From Methanomicrobiaceae archaeon (lineage in GTDB: Archaea > Halobacteriota > Methanomicrobia > Methanomicrobiales > Methanomicrobiaceae), in contig JAFGKW010000007.1 of assembly GCA_016928355.1 (NCBI GenBank), forward strand, positions 1 through 64,000: a stretch of 64,000 nt of DNA. Reading direction: 5' to 3'. Under the pieces are notes generated by a model. That model saw only the letters and a program-made list of their open reading frames with translations. It was not told the origin of the DNA and did not search any database. Positions 32,883-41,499 of this stretch are shown in pieces. Made by a program: the position numbers and the translations under genes. Each line of letters begins with the position of its first letter. The stretch's first letter is position 1.

Positions 32883-33683
32883 TCAAATCAAACCGCTGCG
32901 GTTTGCAAAATATAAAGCAAATGCTAAAGCCCCTGCAATAATCCCTGTAATCATAAGATAGTCCCCGGCTCCCGGCGGCCTCTTCATTGCATGCGTCCTC
33001 TTCATTGTCCGAAGACCTCTGAGATCGATGGTGAGTCCCAGTACATTCGCCTTTCCAAGCGCATTTGAGACCAGCGGGATCATAACGGGTGCCATCGATT
33101 TTATCTTCCCTCTCACGCCTTTTCCGGGATTATAGGCCCTTGCAAGCTGTGCCTCCTGTATCCTCTTCCCTTCAAGCTGCAGACTGGGTATGAATCTTAT
33201 TGCAATAAGGAGCATAAGAGTGTAGTCAACAGGCAGCCGGAGTGCCTGTAGCGCGTGAATAAGATCTCTCGGCTGTGTGGAAATTATCACAATCTGGAAC
33301 GCGAACAGCATAACGAAGAAGCGGAGCGATAATATCGTTGCAAATGTCAGTGCACCGGAGGTTATGGGAATCGACCCCCCAACGAGAGGGATGACTGAAG
33401 GTACCAGATAACCAACAACATCTCCTGCCTGCATCGTGATGATAGTCAGGAGGAAAAGCCCTGCCGAGAGGAAGATAAGCATAGGAACCTGTCCCAGGAG
33501 TTCCATATGCATTCTGCCGGCCAGTGCCAGCAGGAAGAGGATTATGACTATTCCAAGAAGGAGAAGCGGTTCTGTAGATAATATTGCCACAAATACGACG
33601 AATATGAGGAATAATATCTTTGTCAATGCACCCATCCGGTGAAAGACACCGTCCATCCTCTTATACTGAAGAATCTCTGACAT
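32883..33683 (-). CDS. ecfT: ECF transporter transmembrane subunit EcfT
   Basis: A 266-residue T-component (CbiQ family) with five to six hydrophobic segments. The cytoplasmic coupling region carries the family Ala-Arg-Xaa motif (IQEAQLARAYNPGKGVRGKIKSMAPVMIPLV). It links the ATPases to the substrate-binding S-component. The start shares a base with the stop of the S-A-A fusion gene (33683), so the pair is co-translated. The substrate depends on the S-component and is unknown. Confidence 0.88.
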   Translation of the reverse strand: MSEILQYKRMDGVFHRMGALTKILFLIFVVFVAILSTEPLLLLGIVIILFLLALAGRMHMELLGQVPMLIFLSAGLFLLTIITMQAGDVVGYLVPSVIPLVGGSIPITSGALTFATILSLRFFVMLFAFQIVIISTQPRDLIHALQALRLPVDYTLMLLIAIRFIPSLQLEGKRIQEAQLARAYNPGKGVRGKIKSMAPVMIPLVSNALGKANVLGLTIDLRGLRTMKRTHAMKRPPGAGDYLMITGIIAGALAFALYFANRSGLI

Positions 33684-35713
33684 TATTCCGAACCTCCTGC
33701 AATGCCGTCTGATAGTATCTTGCCATCGGCCATCTTTATCACTCTCGCGGCATGGTTCTCGACTATCTCCATATCATGGCTCACCATAATCACAGTATGC
33801 CCGACATCGGACAGGGCCTTGAGAATATTCATAATCCTTGCTGATTCCACTGGATCAAGTCCGGTAGTCGGCTCATCAAGGATTATCACTTCAGGTTTCA
33901 TGGCAACCACACAGGCGATTGCAAGCCGCTGCCTCTCTCCCCTGCTCATGGATCTGGGGAAGATATCCTTTCGATCCGAAAGACCCACCTCTTCAAGGAT
34001 CTGATCGATATAATCCCCGCTATAATCCATACCGATGTTCCGGAGACCGAATTCAATCTCCCTTTCAACAGTATCTTCAAAGAGCATAGTGTCGGGATTC
34101 TGGAAGACGAGCCCCACATGACGGGAAAGCTCGATAACTCCGGATTTTAATGAGTCTGTCCCTGCAACAGTTACCGAACCGGATGTAGGCTTTAACAAAC
34201 CGTTCAGATGTTTTGAGAGTGTGGTCTTACCCGAACCGTTCTCTCCGATAATTGCAATGAATTCTCCCGGATAGAAGTCAACAGTTATTCCGTCAAGGGC
34301 CCTGAAATCCCCATAATCATGGATAAGATTCCGTATTGAAACAACAGGCTGTTCCTGGTTCTCATTTAATTTATAGCTGAATGACACGGGAGTCCCTGCG
34401 ATCTCTTTCTCCTTTTTCTCAAAGAACTGCGACGGTGAAACCTCACTGACGAGTTTGCCGTTGTCTATGAAGACAACCCTGTCAGCTATGGCAGAGAGAG
34501 CTTTGGGCTTCTGTTCTACGAGAAGAATGGTTTTTCCTTCATTTTTAAGAGTCATGAGCACTGAGATTATCTGTCCGGTTGCAACAGTATCAAGTTCAGC
34601 TGTTGCCTCATCAAGGATCAGACAGTCTGTTCCGGATGCAAGCGTCGAGGCAAGTGCAACCCTCTGCTTCTGGCCACCTGAAAGGGTATGGGGAGACCTG
34701 TAGCGCAGGTGCTCGATATTTGTTAATTTCATTATTTCTTCAAGCCTTCTTACGACCTCTTCTGCCTCAATGCCCCTGTTTTCAAGCCCTGACAGAACCT
34801 CCTCTTCCACTGTTGTGAATATCAGCTGAGCATCGGCATCATCAAAAACAACACCAACCCTCCTGCCGATATCCCCCATATCAGTATATGATGAGACATC
34901 CTTTCCAAAGATCTCAACACTCCCGCTCCCTTCACCTTCATATTCATGATTCAGGATACCTGCAGCAGCAAGGCATAGTGTGGTCTTGCCTGCACCGGTA
35001 GTCCCGTTGATAAGTACACACTCCCCCCTGTTTATACAAAGATTTATTCCGGACAGTGCAGGTTTTTTCCCTGTAACGTAATTGTATGTAAAATCCTTAA
35101 ACACAATTGCAGCAGTGCCGGTTTCGATCTCAGTGACTTCCGGCATCTTCGCATTCTGCCTGGGATTTTCTCCGTTTTCCCCCTTCATGCCCCTCATAAG
35201 TATCCTTGATGAGGGGAAGTAGAGAGCCTGGGTAATGACCGAGTTAAAGATCGCAGTCAGTATGATTATAGGTGAGAGTGCCAGGACAAATGCATCAATT
35301 GTACTGAAATTGCCTGCCATCGGGATTACACCGGCCACTATCACAATAATGCTTATTAGAAGGAAGGAAAACCCACTCGCAAGTGTAGCAACGAGTGTTG
35401 AGATGCCTGGAGATAGCGGGAGTCTTTTTCTCGTAAGAGAATAGACTCCGAGGCAGACAATGGCCCCTATCGGTTCACTGATAAGATTTGCAGGCGGGAA
35501 GATTGAATGGCTGATTAGGGCAGATACTATGCCCGCGACTATTCCGATACCAAGAGCATCCCTGAATTTTGGAGCTATCAGGATGATCGCAAGACAATAT
35601 AGTGCAATAATCGGGTTTGCTACAATCGCTCCGGGGATGATATTGGATAAATATCTCAGGATAGCGCCAATCGCCAGCAATATCCCGACTATTGCAATGT
35701 CTTTCGATCTCAT
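33683..35713 (-). CDS. ECF transporter S-component fused to two EcfA ATPase domains
   Basis: A 676-residue triple fusion. Residues about 1-190 form a hydrophobic S-component-like domain (MRSKDIAIVGILLAIGAILRY...IIPGAIVANPIIALYC). Residues about 205-430 are a first ABC domain (Walker A NGTTGAGKTT, signature LSGGQKQRVALA, LILDEATAELD). Residues about 455-676 are a second one (GENGSGKTT, degenerate signature MSRGERQRLAIA, VIILDEPTTGLD). Double EcfA fusions are known, but an additional N-terminal S-component in one chain is unusual. With EcfT encoded next, two genes would make a whole transporter. The S-domain loosely resembles TrpP-type S-components; the ligand is unproven. Confidence 0.86.
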   Translation of the reverse strand: MRSKDIAIVGILLAIGAILRYLSNIIPGAIVANPIIALYCLAIILIAPKFRDALGIGIVAGIVSALISHSIFPPANLISEPIGAIVCLGVYSLTRKRLPLSPGISTLVATLASGFSFLLISIIVIVAGVIPMAGNFSTIDAFVLALSPIIILTAIFNSVITQALYFPSSRILMRGMKGENGENPRQNAKMPEVTEIETGTAAIVFKDFTYNYVTGKKPALSGINLCINRGECVLINGTTGAGKTTLCLAAAGILNHEYEGEGSGSVEIFGKDVSSYTDMGDIGRRVGVVFDDADAQLIFTTVEEEVLSGLENRGIEAEEVVRRLEEIMKLTNIEHLRYRSPHTLSGGQKQRVALASTLASGTDCLILDEATAELDTVATGQIISVLMTLKNEGKTILLVEQKPKALSAIADRVVFIDNGKLVSEVSPSQFFEKKEKEIAGTPVSFSYKLNENQEQPVVSIRNLIHDYGDFRALDGITVDFYPGEFIAIIGENGSGKTTLSKHLNGLLKPTSGSVTVAGTDSLKSGVIELSRHVGLVFQNPDTMLFEDTVEREIEFGLRNIGMDYSGDYIDQILEEVGLSDRKDIFPRSMSRGERQRLAIACVVAMKPEVIILDEPTTGLDPVESARIMNILKALSDVGHTVIMVSHDMEIVENHAARVIKMADGKILSDGIAGGSE

Positions 35714-35788
35714 ATATTTTTGCTCCGGATTATCGGTTCATACATTATTTGCTGTTATTAGTTTTGCCCCCACAATGTATAAACATGT

Positions 35789-36331
35789 TCACCATAGACT
35801 GTTTTTGTCATTAAAGGCATCATGACAAAATAGTAATTTTGCAGGAAAATAGAGAACCTGAGCTACCAAACTATTTATAAAAGCAGTAATAAGGAGCATT
35901 GGTATAAACAGCTGATATAATGATGTTAATGATTCACCGGAGTATAACAGAAAAATAAATCCAGATACTATCAAAAATGCAAAACCGCTCACACACGTTG
36001 CAAAGAAGGTGGAAACTGACTCCATAAATGGAATTTTCTTATGGACAGCTGAATAAACAGCCATACAGACAACCGCCCCCATAATTTCACCTATAATATT
36101 AGCTATAGGGAATATAGAATAACCGACAGTTATAATGGATATCAATCCTGCAATAAACCCGATAACAAGGGTCTCCTTAATATTCGGAAGTACCAGAAAA
36201 ATTGCAAGGCAATACATTACAATGAGTGGTTTTCCGAAAATAATCGCAAACGGAAATGATCTTAAAATAAACCCCAGGACAAAACCAACCGCAAGCAATA
36301 TCCCGACTATCGCAATATCTTTCGATTTCAT
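35789..36331 (-). CDS. ECF S-component-like membrane protein, paralogue 2
   Basis: A 180-residue membrane protein homologous to the N-terminal domain of the fusion at 33683. It opens MKSKDIAIVGILLAVGFVLGF, and the GFIAGLISIITVGYSIFPIANIIGEIMGAVVC and FINSLVAQVLYFPAKLLF stretches correspond. It has about five or six hydrophobic segments. It lies 75 bp upstream of the fusion gene and could use the same ATPase/T module with another ligand. It is more AT-rich than its paralogues. Confidence 0.75.
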   Translation of the reverse strand: MKSKDIAIVGILLAVGFVLGFILRSFPFAIIFGKPLIVMYCLAIFLVLPNIKETLVIGFIAGLISIITVGYSIFPIANIIGEIMGAVVCMAVYSAVHKKIPFMESVSTFFATCVSGFAFLIVSGFIFLLYSGESLTSLYQLFIPMLLITAFINSLVAQVLYFPAKLLFCHDAFNDKNSLW

Positions 36332-36430
36332 AAAATGCTGACCCCAAATACTAAAATTTCTATTATTAGTCTTACCCTTTGATGTATAAATTAAATCAAT
36401 AAAGATTTTTTAAAAAAAGAATCCGGTAAT

Positions 36431-36949
36431 TTACCGGGACAAAATCCGTTTTGCCGGGAAATAGAGGACCTGGGTAACCACGCAGTTGAAACCTGCCGTA
36501 ATAACAACGATGGGCGCAACAGCCAGGAAGAATCCCATTACCGTTCCGGTCGGCACTGCAATAATCGAGGCTAGCATCACCACCATACAAACGAGGATAA
36601 AGGAGAAACCGCTTGCACATGTGGCGATAAAGGTAGTAATCGCAGGTGCGACAGCGATCTTCTCCGAGATCATGGTATAAAGAACCACACAGACGATTGC
36701 CCCTATAGCTTCACTGATCAGGTTCGCCGGCGGGAAGATCGAATGGCTGATCATCATGGATACAATTCCCGCAACAATACCAATGCCAAGTGCCTCCCTT
36801 ACTGTAGGGTGAATCAGGATGATCGCAAGACAATATAGTGCAATGATAGGGTTTCCGACAATAGCACCAGGGAACATATTTGCCACAAATCTGAGGATGG
36901 CGCCGATCGCCAGGAGAATCCCAACTACTGCAATATCACGGGACTTCAT
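36431..36949 (-). CDS. ECF S-component-like membrane protein, paralogue 3
   Basis: A 172-residue membrane protein very close to the S-domain of the fusion gene: MKSRDIAVVGILLAIGAILRFVANMFPGAIVGNPIIALYC and ISHSIFPPANLISEAIGAIVC recur almost unchanged. ATG 36949 is chosen because all three paralogues begin M(R/K)S(K/R)DIA; the open frame extends to 36988 without similarity. The three copies in tandem suggest recent duplication or alternative S-components sharing one energising module. Confidence 0.77.
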   Translation of the reverse strand: MKSRDIAVVGILLAIGAILRFVANMFPGAIVGNPIIALYCLAIILIHPTVREALGIGIVAGIVSMMISHSIFPPANLISEAIGAIVCVVLYTMISEKIAVAPAITTFIATCASGFSFILVCMVVMLASIIAVPTGTVMGFFLAVAPIVVITAGFNCVVTQVLYFPAKRILSR

Positions 36950-37102
36950 CTCAGAAAACCCCCTTTGATTTAGGATTGTTCTGAACAATAGTACCAGTTA
37001 TAGTAAAACCAAACATATTCATTAATGTATATTTCTATACATTGAAGTATAAATAAATTACCATGAGAAGTTTCAAAAGCGCCTAACTCCGATATTAATG
37101 AA

Positions 37103-37549
37103 ATGAACTCCGTACCCGACAAATACATGACAGCCGCGATAGATGAGGCAAAAAAAGGACATAGTGAAGGAGGAATCCCAATAGGCGCAGTCCTTGTCAG
37201 GGATGGAGAGATTATCGGGAGAGGCCATAACAGGCGTGTCCAGAATAATGATCCGGTAATACATGCAGAGATCGACTGCCTCAGGAACGCCGGCAGAATA
37301 GGCAGTTACAGGGATACAACACTCTATTCCACCCTGATGCCATGCTATCTCTGTGCAGGGGCTGTTGTGCAGTTCGGAATCCCCCGGGTTGTGGCTGGAG
37401 AGTCAAGAAGTTTTGAAGGGGCAAAAAATTTCCTTCTCTCGATGGGTGTTGAGGTAATAGATCTTGACCTTGATTTATGTGCTGATATGATGGCGGATTT
37501 CATAAAGAAAAATCCGGAATTGTGGAACGAGGATATTGGAGAATTGTAA
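37103..37549 (+). CDS. cytosine deaminase, yeast Fcy1-like
   Basis: A 148-residue zinc deaminase. Zinc site and catalytic Glu: HAE at about residue 56 and PCYLC at about 78-82. Beyond the general nucleoside deaminase fold it shares long stretches with yeast cytosine deaminase: DTTLYSTLMPCYLCAGAVVQFGIPRVVAGE and the C-terminal NPELWNEDIGEL, which covers the active site in that enzyme. It probably converts cytosine to uracil for pyrimidine salvage. It stands alone, divergent from the ECF block. Confidence 0.85.
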   Translation: MNSVPDKYMTAAIDEAKKGHSEGGIPIGAVLVRDGEIIGRGHNRRVQNNDPVIHAEIDCLRNAGRIGSYRDTTLYSTLMPCYLCAGAVVQFGIPRVVAGESRSFEGAKNFLLSMGVEVIDLDLDLCADMMADFIKKNPELWNEDIGEL

Positions 37550-37563
37550 TGTTAAAAAAGAAT

Positions 37564-38013
37564 TTATCTTATAATCAGTATCGGTACATTTATCGCAGTG
37601 GATATGCCGTTAAAAAGAGTCCCGACCCTTATATTCGATCTCTTCCCAAAGGCTCCCATAACAACCAGTGAGTAATCTCCTGATTCAAACTCCTTTAAGA
37701 TCTCCTCATCGCGCCTGCCCTCGACGATCTTCGATCTTCCTTCGAGGTTCATCCTGTTCATATTCAGGGTCAGTTCGTTAAGGTCTTCGCCAATGCTCTT
37801 CTTCAAATCCCTGTATATCTTATCCTCATGCTCATTGACCAGATCACACATGTTGCTCTGCCTGCACAAATAAAAAGCAGCGGCACGTGTCTCATCCTTG
37901 TCAATAACGGAGAATATCGTTATCTCCGCATCCTTCTTCTTTGCAATCTCAATTGCATTTATTGCAGCCTTGTAGCTCCATTTGGAGCCGTCAAGCAGTA
38001 CAAGTATTTTCAT
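37564..38013 (-). CDS. universal stress protein, UspA family
   Basis: A 149-residue Usp-fold protein, MKILVLLDGSKWSYKAAINAIEIAKKK at the N-terminus and VVMGAFGKRSNIRVGTLFNGIS at the C-terminus. The latter approximates the Gly-rich ATP-binding motif of nucleotide-binding Usp proteins. It is 19 bp downstream of the ion transporter gene in the same direction, and a second Usp-like gene lies on the other side, so it probably regulates or senses for that transporter. Confidence 0.85.
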   Translation of the reverse strand: MKILVLLDGSKWSYKAAINAIEIAKKKDAEITIFSVIDKDETRAAAFYLCRQSNMCDLVNEHEDKIYRDLKKSIGEDLNELTLNMNRMNLEGRSKIVEGRRDEEILKEFESGDYSLVVMGAFGKRSNIRVGTLFNGISTAINVPILIIR

Positions 38014-38032
38014 CTTATTACCTCCCTATAAC

Positions 38033-39361
38033 TCAGAACATTAAATATAATATGCCCAGTCCTATTGCAACAGTGACAAAGAGCACAAACATTCCAATCT
38101 TTAAGAAATCAAAGAAAGAGATCTTTATCCCCTCTCTCTCCGCTATTCCCAAAACCACTACATTTGCAGAAGCTGCAATCGCAGTTCCGTTTCCTCCAAG
38201 ACAGGCACCAAGTGAAAGCGCCCACCACAGCGGATAGGTATCAATCGTCGAGGAATTCATTCCTATATCCTCTATCAGCGGAATCAGCGCTGCAGTCAGA
38301 GGAATATTATCGACAATTGCAGAGGCAATCGCGGAGAACCAGGCAATTACAAACATCGCCTCATGGGTATCGGTCAGGCTTGAGGTCATCATCATGGCCA
38401 GATCCGAGATAACTCCCGTTTCTACAAGTCCTCCAACCAGTACAAAAAGACCGCCGAAGAAGAAAAGAGCCGTCCATTCGACCTTTTCAAAGATTACCTC
38501 AGGCGCCTTTCTCGACCAGAACAGTATAAGCGCCGCACCGATTAATGCAACCTCTGCAGGTTCAAGGGTCATCGTTGGATCCACAAACGGCAGAAAAGTA
38601 TGAAGAATCTCTCCGATATTGCTGTGAACGAAGAACAACATTATAACAAAGGCCAGTGCGACAATTGACTTTTTAAACAGGACAATATCCTGTATTGCAG
38701 CACGTTCGTCAAGAGCGTCTATTGTTTTTCTTATTGCCGCCTTTCCGGCACTGTCAACCTTCATCTTTCTTCCGTAGAAGAAGTAGAATATCATAATCAC
38801 GACAGCAAGGTCGACAAGAGCAATCGGTCCCATAACGAACAGGAATTCATTGAAAGACAGACCTGTTGCAGATGCAATCATAATATTGGGAGGATCTCCT
38901 ATAAGAGTCGCCATTCCGCCGACATTGGAGGCCAGTATCTCTGTAAGAAGTAAAGGAATCGGGTTTACATCCATAACCTTCGCAATATACAGGAGCATAG
39001 GAGTCATAAGAAGAACAGTCGTTACATTATCAAGGAACGCACTCGTTACTGCAGTTACCAGTGCGAAGAGAATTAAAACCCTGATTGGACTCCCCTTAGC
39101 CGCCTTTGCAGTGATTATCGCCAGATATTCAAACAGACCGCTGTTGCTTGCAACATTAACGATTATCATCATTCCCATCAAAAGGAATATCGTGCCAAAA
39201 TCGATGTGATCAAGCAGACTCTCCCATGGAATAATCCCGAGAAAAACAAGAACAGCAGCACCTGCCATTGCGGCGACAGCCCTGTTGATCCTCTCATCGA
39301 CGATCAGAATATACGTTATCAGAAAAACAACTACGGCAATTAAAGGCTCTATTAATACCAT
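38033..39361 (-). CDS. ArsB/NhaD-superfamily ion transporter
   Basis: A 442-residue membrane protein with about eleven hydrophobic segments, in the ion transporter superfamily that includes ArsB and the P protein. Internal repeats are visible: FLDNVTTVLLMTPMLLYIAK with NVGGMATLIGDPPNIMIA in the first half, and IVDNIPLTAALIPLI with GGNGTAIAASANVVVLGIAE in the second. The substrate could be arsenite, a monovalent cation via antiport, or an organic anion; sequence alone does not decide. Confidence 0.85.
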   Translation of the reverse strand: MVLIEPLIAVVVFLITYILIVDERINRAVAAMAGAAVLVFLGIIPWESLLDHIDFGTIFLLMGMMIIVNVASNSGLFEYLAIITAKAAKGSPIRVLILFALVTAVTSAFLDNVTTVLLMTPMLLYIAKVMDVNPIPLLLTEILASNVGGMATLIGDPPNIMIASATGLSFNEFLFVMGPIALVDLAVVIMIFYFFYGRKMKVDSAGKAAIRKTIDALDERAAIQDIVLFKKSIVALAFVIMLFFVHSNIGEILHTFLPFVDPTMTLEPAEVALIGAALILFWSRKAPEVIFEKVEWTALFFFGGLFVLVGGLVETGVISDLAMMMTSSLTDTHEAMFVIAWFSAIASAIVDNIPLTAALIPLIEDIGMNSSTIDTYPLWWALSLGACLGGNGTAIAASANVVVLGIAEREGIKISFFDFLKIGMFVLFVTVAIGLGILYLMF

Positions 39362-39389
39362 AAAAATCCTGTCTTATCTCCAAAAAACA

Positions 39390-39935
39390 TCAGTATAAAA
39401 CTGAAGATACGTTCATCTGCTGAACAAGCCGCTGTGCAACAGGACTGATCTCGTTCTCATCGCCTCTTCCTCCTCCAAAGGACTTAGAGACTGCAACAAG
39501 GTCATAATTTTCTGACATTGCCTCGACATCATCCCATTTACGACCTGCATAAAGACGGCGGTTTACGGTAATTCCTCTACTCTCAAGCTCTCCTGAAATC
39601 TTTTCAAGGAGTCCGCGACCATAATTCTCCTTTTTGGCCTGATATTCCCTTCCTGCATCTTCTCCCAAAACATCATTGATAATTGAGATTACATCAGAAT
39701 CGGTAATATAAACCAGATTGATCTCGGTTTCATCAAAAGCCGTCAGGAGATCATAAAAATCCTCCGGTACCTCAGAAACGAAGATATCCAGGGGTATCAG
39801 TATTCTCTTAAAGTCGCAGAGAACAATCTCCTCTTCCGTGAGAAGAAACTCCCGGTAGTCCTTTAGGACATCCTTATACCGGCTTCCCACAACATCCTTG
39901 AATTTTCTGTTTATTAGTGATTTGAAATATTCCAT
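39390..39935 (-). CDS. Usp-like protein
   Basis: A 181-residue protein with a 40-residue N-terminal extension before a Usp-like alpha/beta fold (FKRILIPLDIFVSEVPEDFYDLL, INLVYITDSD, YDLVAVSKSFGGGRGDENEISPVAQRLVQQMNVSSVLY). The nucleotide-binding Gly motif is poorly conserved. It lies 28 bp upstream of the ArsB-like transporter gene. Two Usp-type proteins bracketing a transporter suggest a regulatory trio. Confidence 0.65.
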   Translation of the reverse strand: MEYFKSLINRKFKDVVGSRYKDVLKDYREFLLTEEEIVLCDFKRILIPLDIFVSEVPEDFYDLLTAFDETEINLVYITDSDVISIINDVLGEDAGREYQAKKENYGRGLLEKISGELESRGITVNRRLYAGRKWDDVEAMSENYDLVAVSKSFGGGRGDENEISPVAQRLVQQMNVSSVLY

Positions 39936-40034
39936 TTTAATCTCCGGAATATGAGTGATTACATCTTTATATTCTAATCATCCCTTAAACTTTCGCAATT
40001 ACAGCAGTTGCATACATAATGATTCTCCAGTTAG

Positions 40035-40634
40035 CTACCTGTATTCCATAAGGAACGATATCTTTGAATCAACCGATTCGAGCATGAGTTCCAGTTCACC
40101 GCGGACAATCCCAATCATACCTGCAAATTCCGGATTAAGAAGATTCCTGTCGATATCCCCTGCCATCACCCTGAGGAACAGGATCCTCTGGCGGATGTTC
40201 TCATACTCATCCATGACCTCAATAAGACCCTCCCTGAATTTTGGAGTGCTGGTCTGGAATATCTCTTCAGCCCTCCTGTCGTTATCCAGCATTGCCGAAT
40301 ATAAATCCAGAAAATCAATCTTCAGCTGAAGGGATTTCACTCTTGTTTCATATGCAAATCCTGAAAGACCGGGGGTAGGTCCGATAGCATATAACTGGTC
40401 AATAGCATCATGGTACTGACTCTCGGAAGCGGACAGCTGTGAATAAAAGATCTCATCTGAGGCTGTGAAATCCATTATTTTCACCCTGTCATCGGCCGCC
40501 TTTTCAATTGAATCAATCTCGTCCAGTGTTGCATTATAGGAACTCTCTTCAGAAGAACATCCTGAAGACAATGAAGCGGTCACCAGAATGCAGAGAACAA
40601 GAACATATAAAATTATATTAAACCTGGATAACAT
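40035..40634 (-). CDS. hypothetical lipoprotein
   Basis: A 199-residue protein with a signal peptide ending LSSGCSS (lipobox Cys at about residue 26), followed by a largely helical, acidic domain. I do not recognise the family. It overlaps the upstream transglutaminase-like gene by 17 bp, so it is likely co-translated and may be an extracellular partner of that protein. Confidence 0.6.
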   Translation of the reverse strand: MLSRFNIILYVLVLCILVTASLSSGCSSEESSYNATLDEIDSIEKAADDRVKIMDFTASDEIFYSQLSASESQYHDAIDQLYAIGPTPGLSGFAYETRVKSLQLKIDFLDLYSAMLDNDRRAEEIFQTSTPKFREGLIEVMDEYENIRQRILFLRVMAGDIDRNLLNPEFAGMIGIVRGELELMLESVDSKISFLMEYR

Positions 40635-41460
40635 TCAGCACCTCCTTTCCGAACGTGTCCCTCTCATAATAACCGTGACCGGGAGTGTCGGCCGAATAAG
40701 AGCCGTCGGGATAATAAAAAACCGCATTTCGGCCGACTCCGGCATAACTCTGGCCGGGATGAACCAGATCATGGTAATTTCCTGAATCCCCGTATATGTA
40801 ATATTCAGCATCAGGGTACCTGCCTGCCGCCCAGTCAAGGTTCAGCCAGTATACCGTCCTGCCCGATTCACCGTTAAAGCTGTAATAGACCTTGTCACAA
40901 TCATAACGCGCAGATATGTACCTGCACTGCCCTATCACAACACTTTCGGTGTCCCCAAGATAACATTCAGGGTAAGCATGCCCGGAATTTCCATTTGTTC
41001 CGGCAATATTGACAATCCGCATCTCCGCCCCGACGACTCCTGATAACCCCGCAAGCAGAACAGAATAATCATCACAATCTCCCCGCAAATCGGCCTTTAT
41101 TGTTTCAGATGAAGGGGAGATATATTCCGGGCCCATGGGATCACTTACTATCTTCCAGTTCCTGTTCAGGTCATCCCAGAGGTTGCACACATATAACAGA
41201 GCCTCACCGTCAGGATCTGTAACAGTGGTTCTCAGATACGCGTACTCCCTGACAGCAGGATTGTCCTCCTGCATTGCCTCAGAATATATGACAGCTTTTT
41301 TCTGGTCATATGGCACTGAGGTGGATTCCACGAGATTCTGGGTTTCTGGAGAAGAAAAAATAAGAATGCCTGCCTGTGTTGCCACGATAATACTACATAT
41401 ACCGGCTATTACAAGAACCAGGAAGTTCAAATTCTTTCTTTCCCCTTCAATCCCTTTCAT
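40618..41460 (-). CDS. membrane-anchored transglutaminase-like protein
   Basis: A 280-residue protein with an N-terminal membrane anchor (about residues 12-33) and a transglutaminase-like cysteine protease fold. The catalytic Cys is in GDCDDYSVLLAGL (about residue 129) and the His in GHAYPECYLG, the usual spacing; an Asp would come from the following strand. Such archaeal proteins may act as proteases or peptide ligases outside the membrane; activity is not established. Confidence 0.75.
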   Translation of the reverse strand: MKGIEGERKNLNFLVLVIAGICSIIVATQAGILIFSSPETQNLVESTSVPYDQKKAVIYSEAMQEDNPAVREYAYLRTTVTDPDGEALLYVCNLWDDLNRNWKIVSDPMGPEYISPSSETIKADLRGDCDDYSVLLAGLSGVVGAEMRIVNIAGTNGNSGHAYPECYLGDTESVVIGQCRYISARYDCDKVYYSFNGESGRTVYWLNLDWAAGRYPDAEYYIYGDSGNYHDLVHPGQSYAGVGRNAVFYYPDGSYSADTPGHGYYERDTFGKEVLNVIQV

Positions 41461-41499
41461 ATCTCATCAAATCCCTTTTCATGTTGCTGTCCGGGCTAT

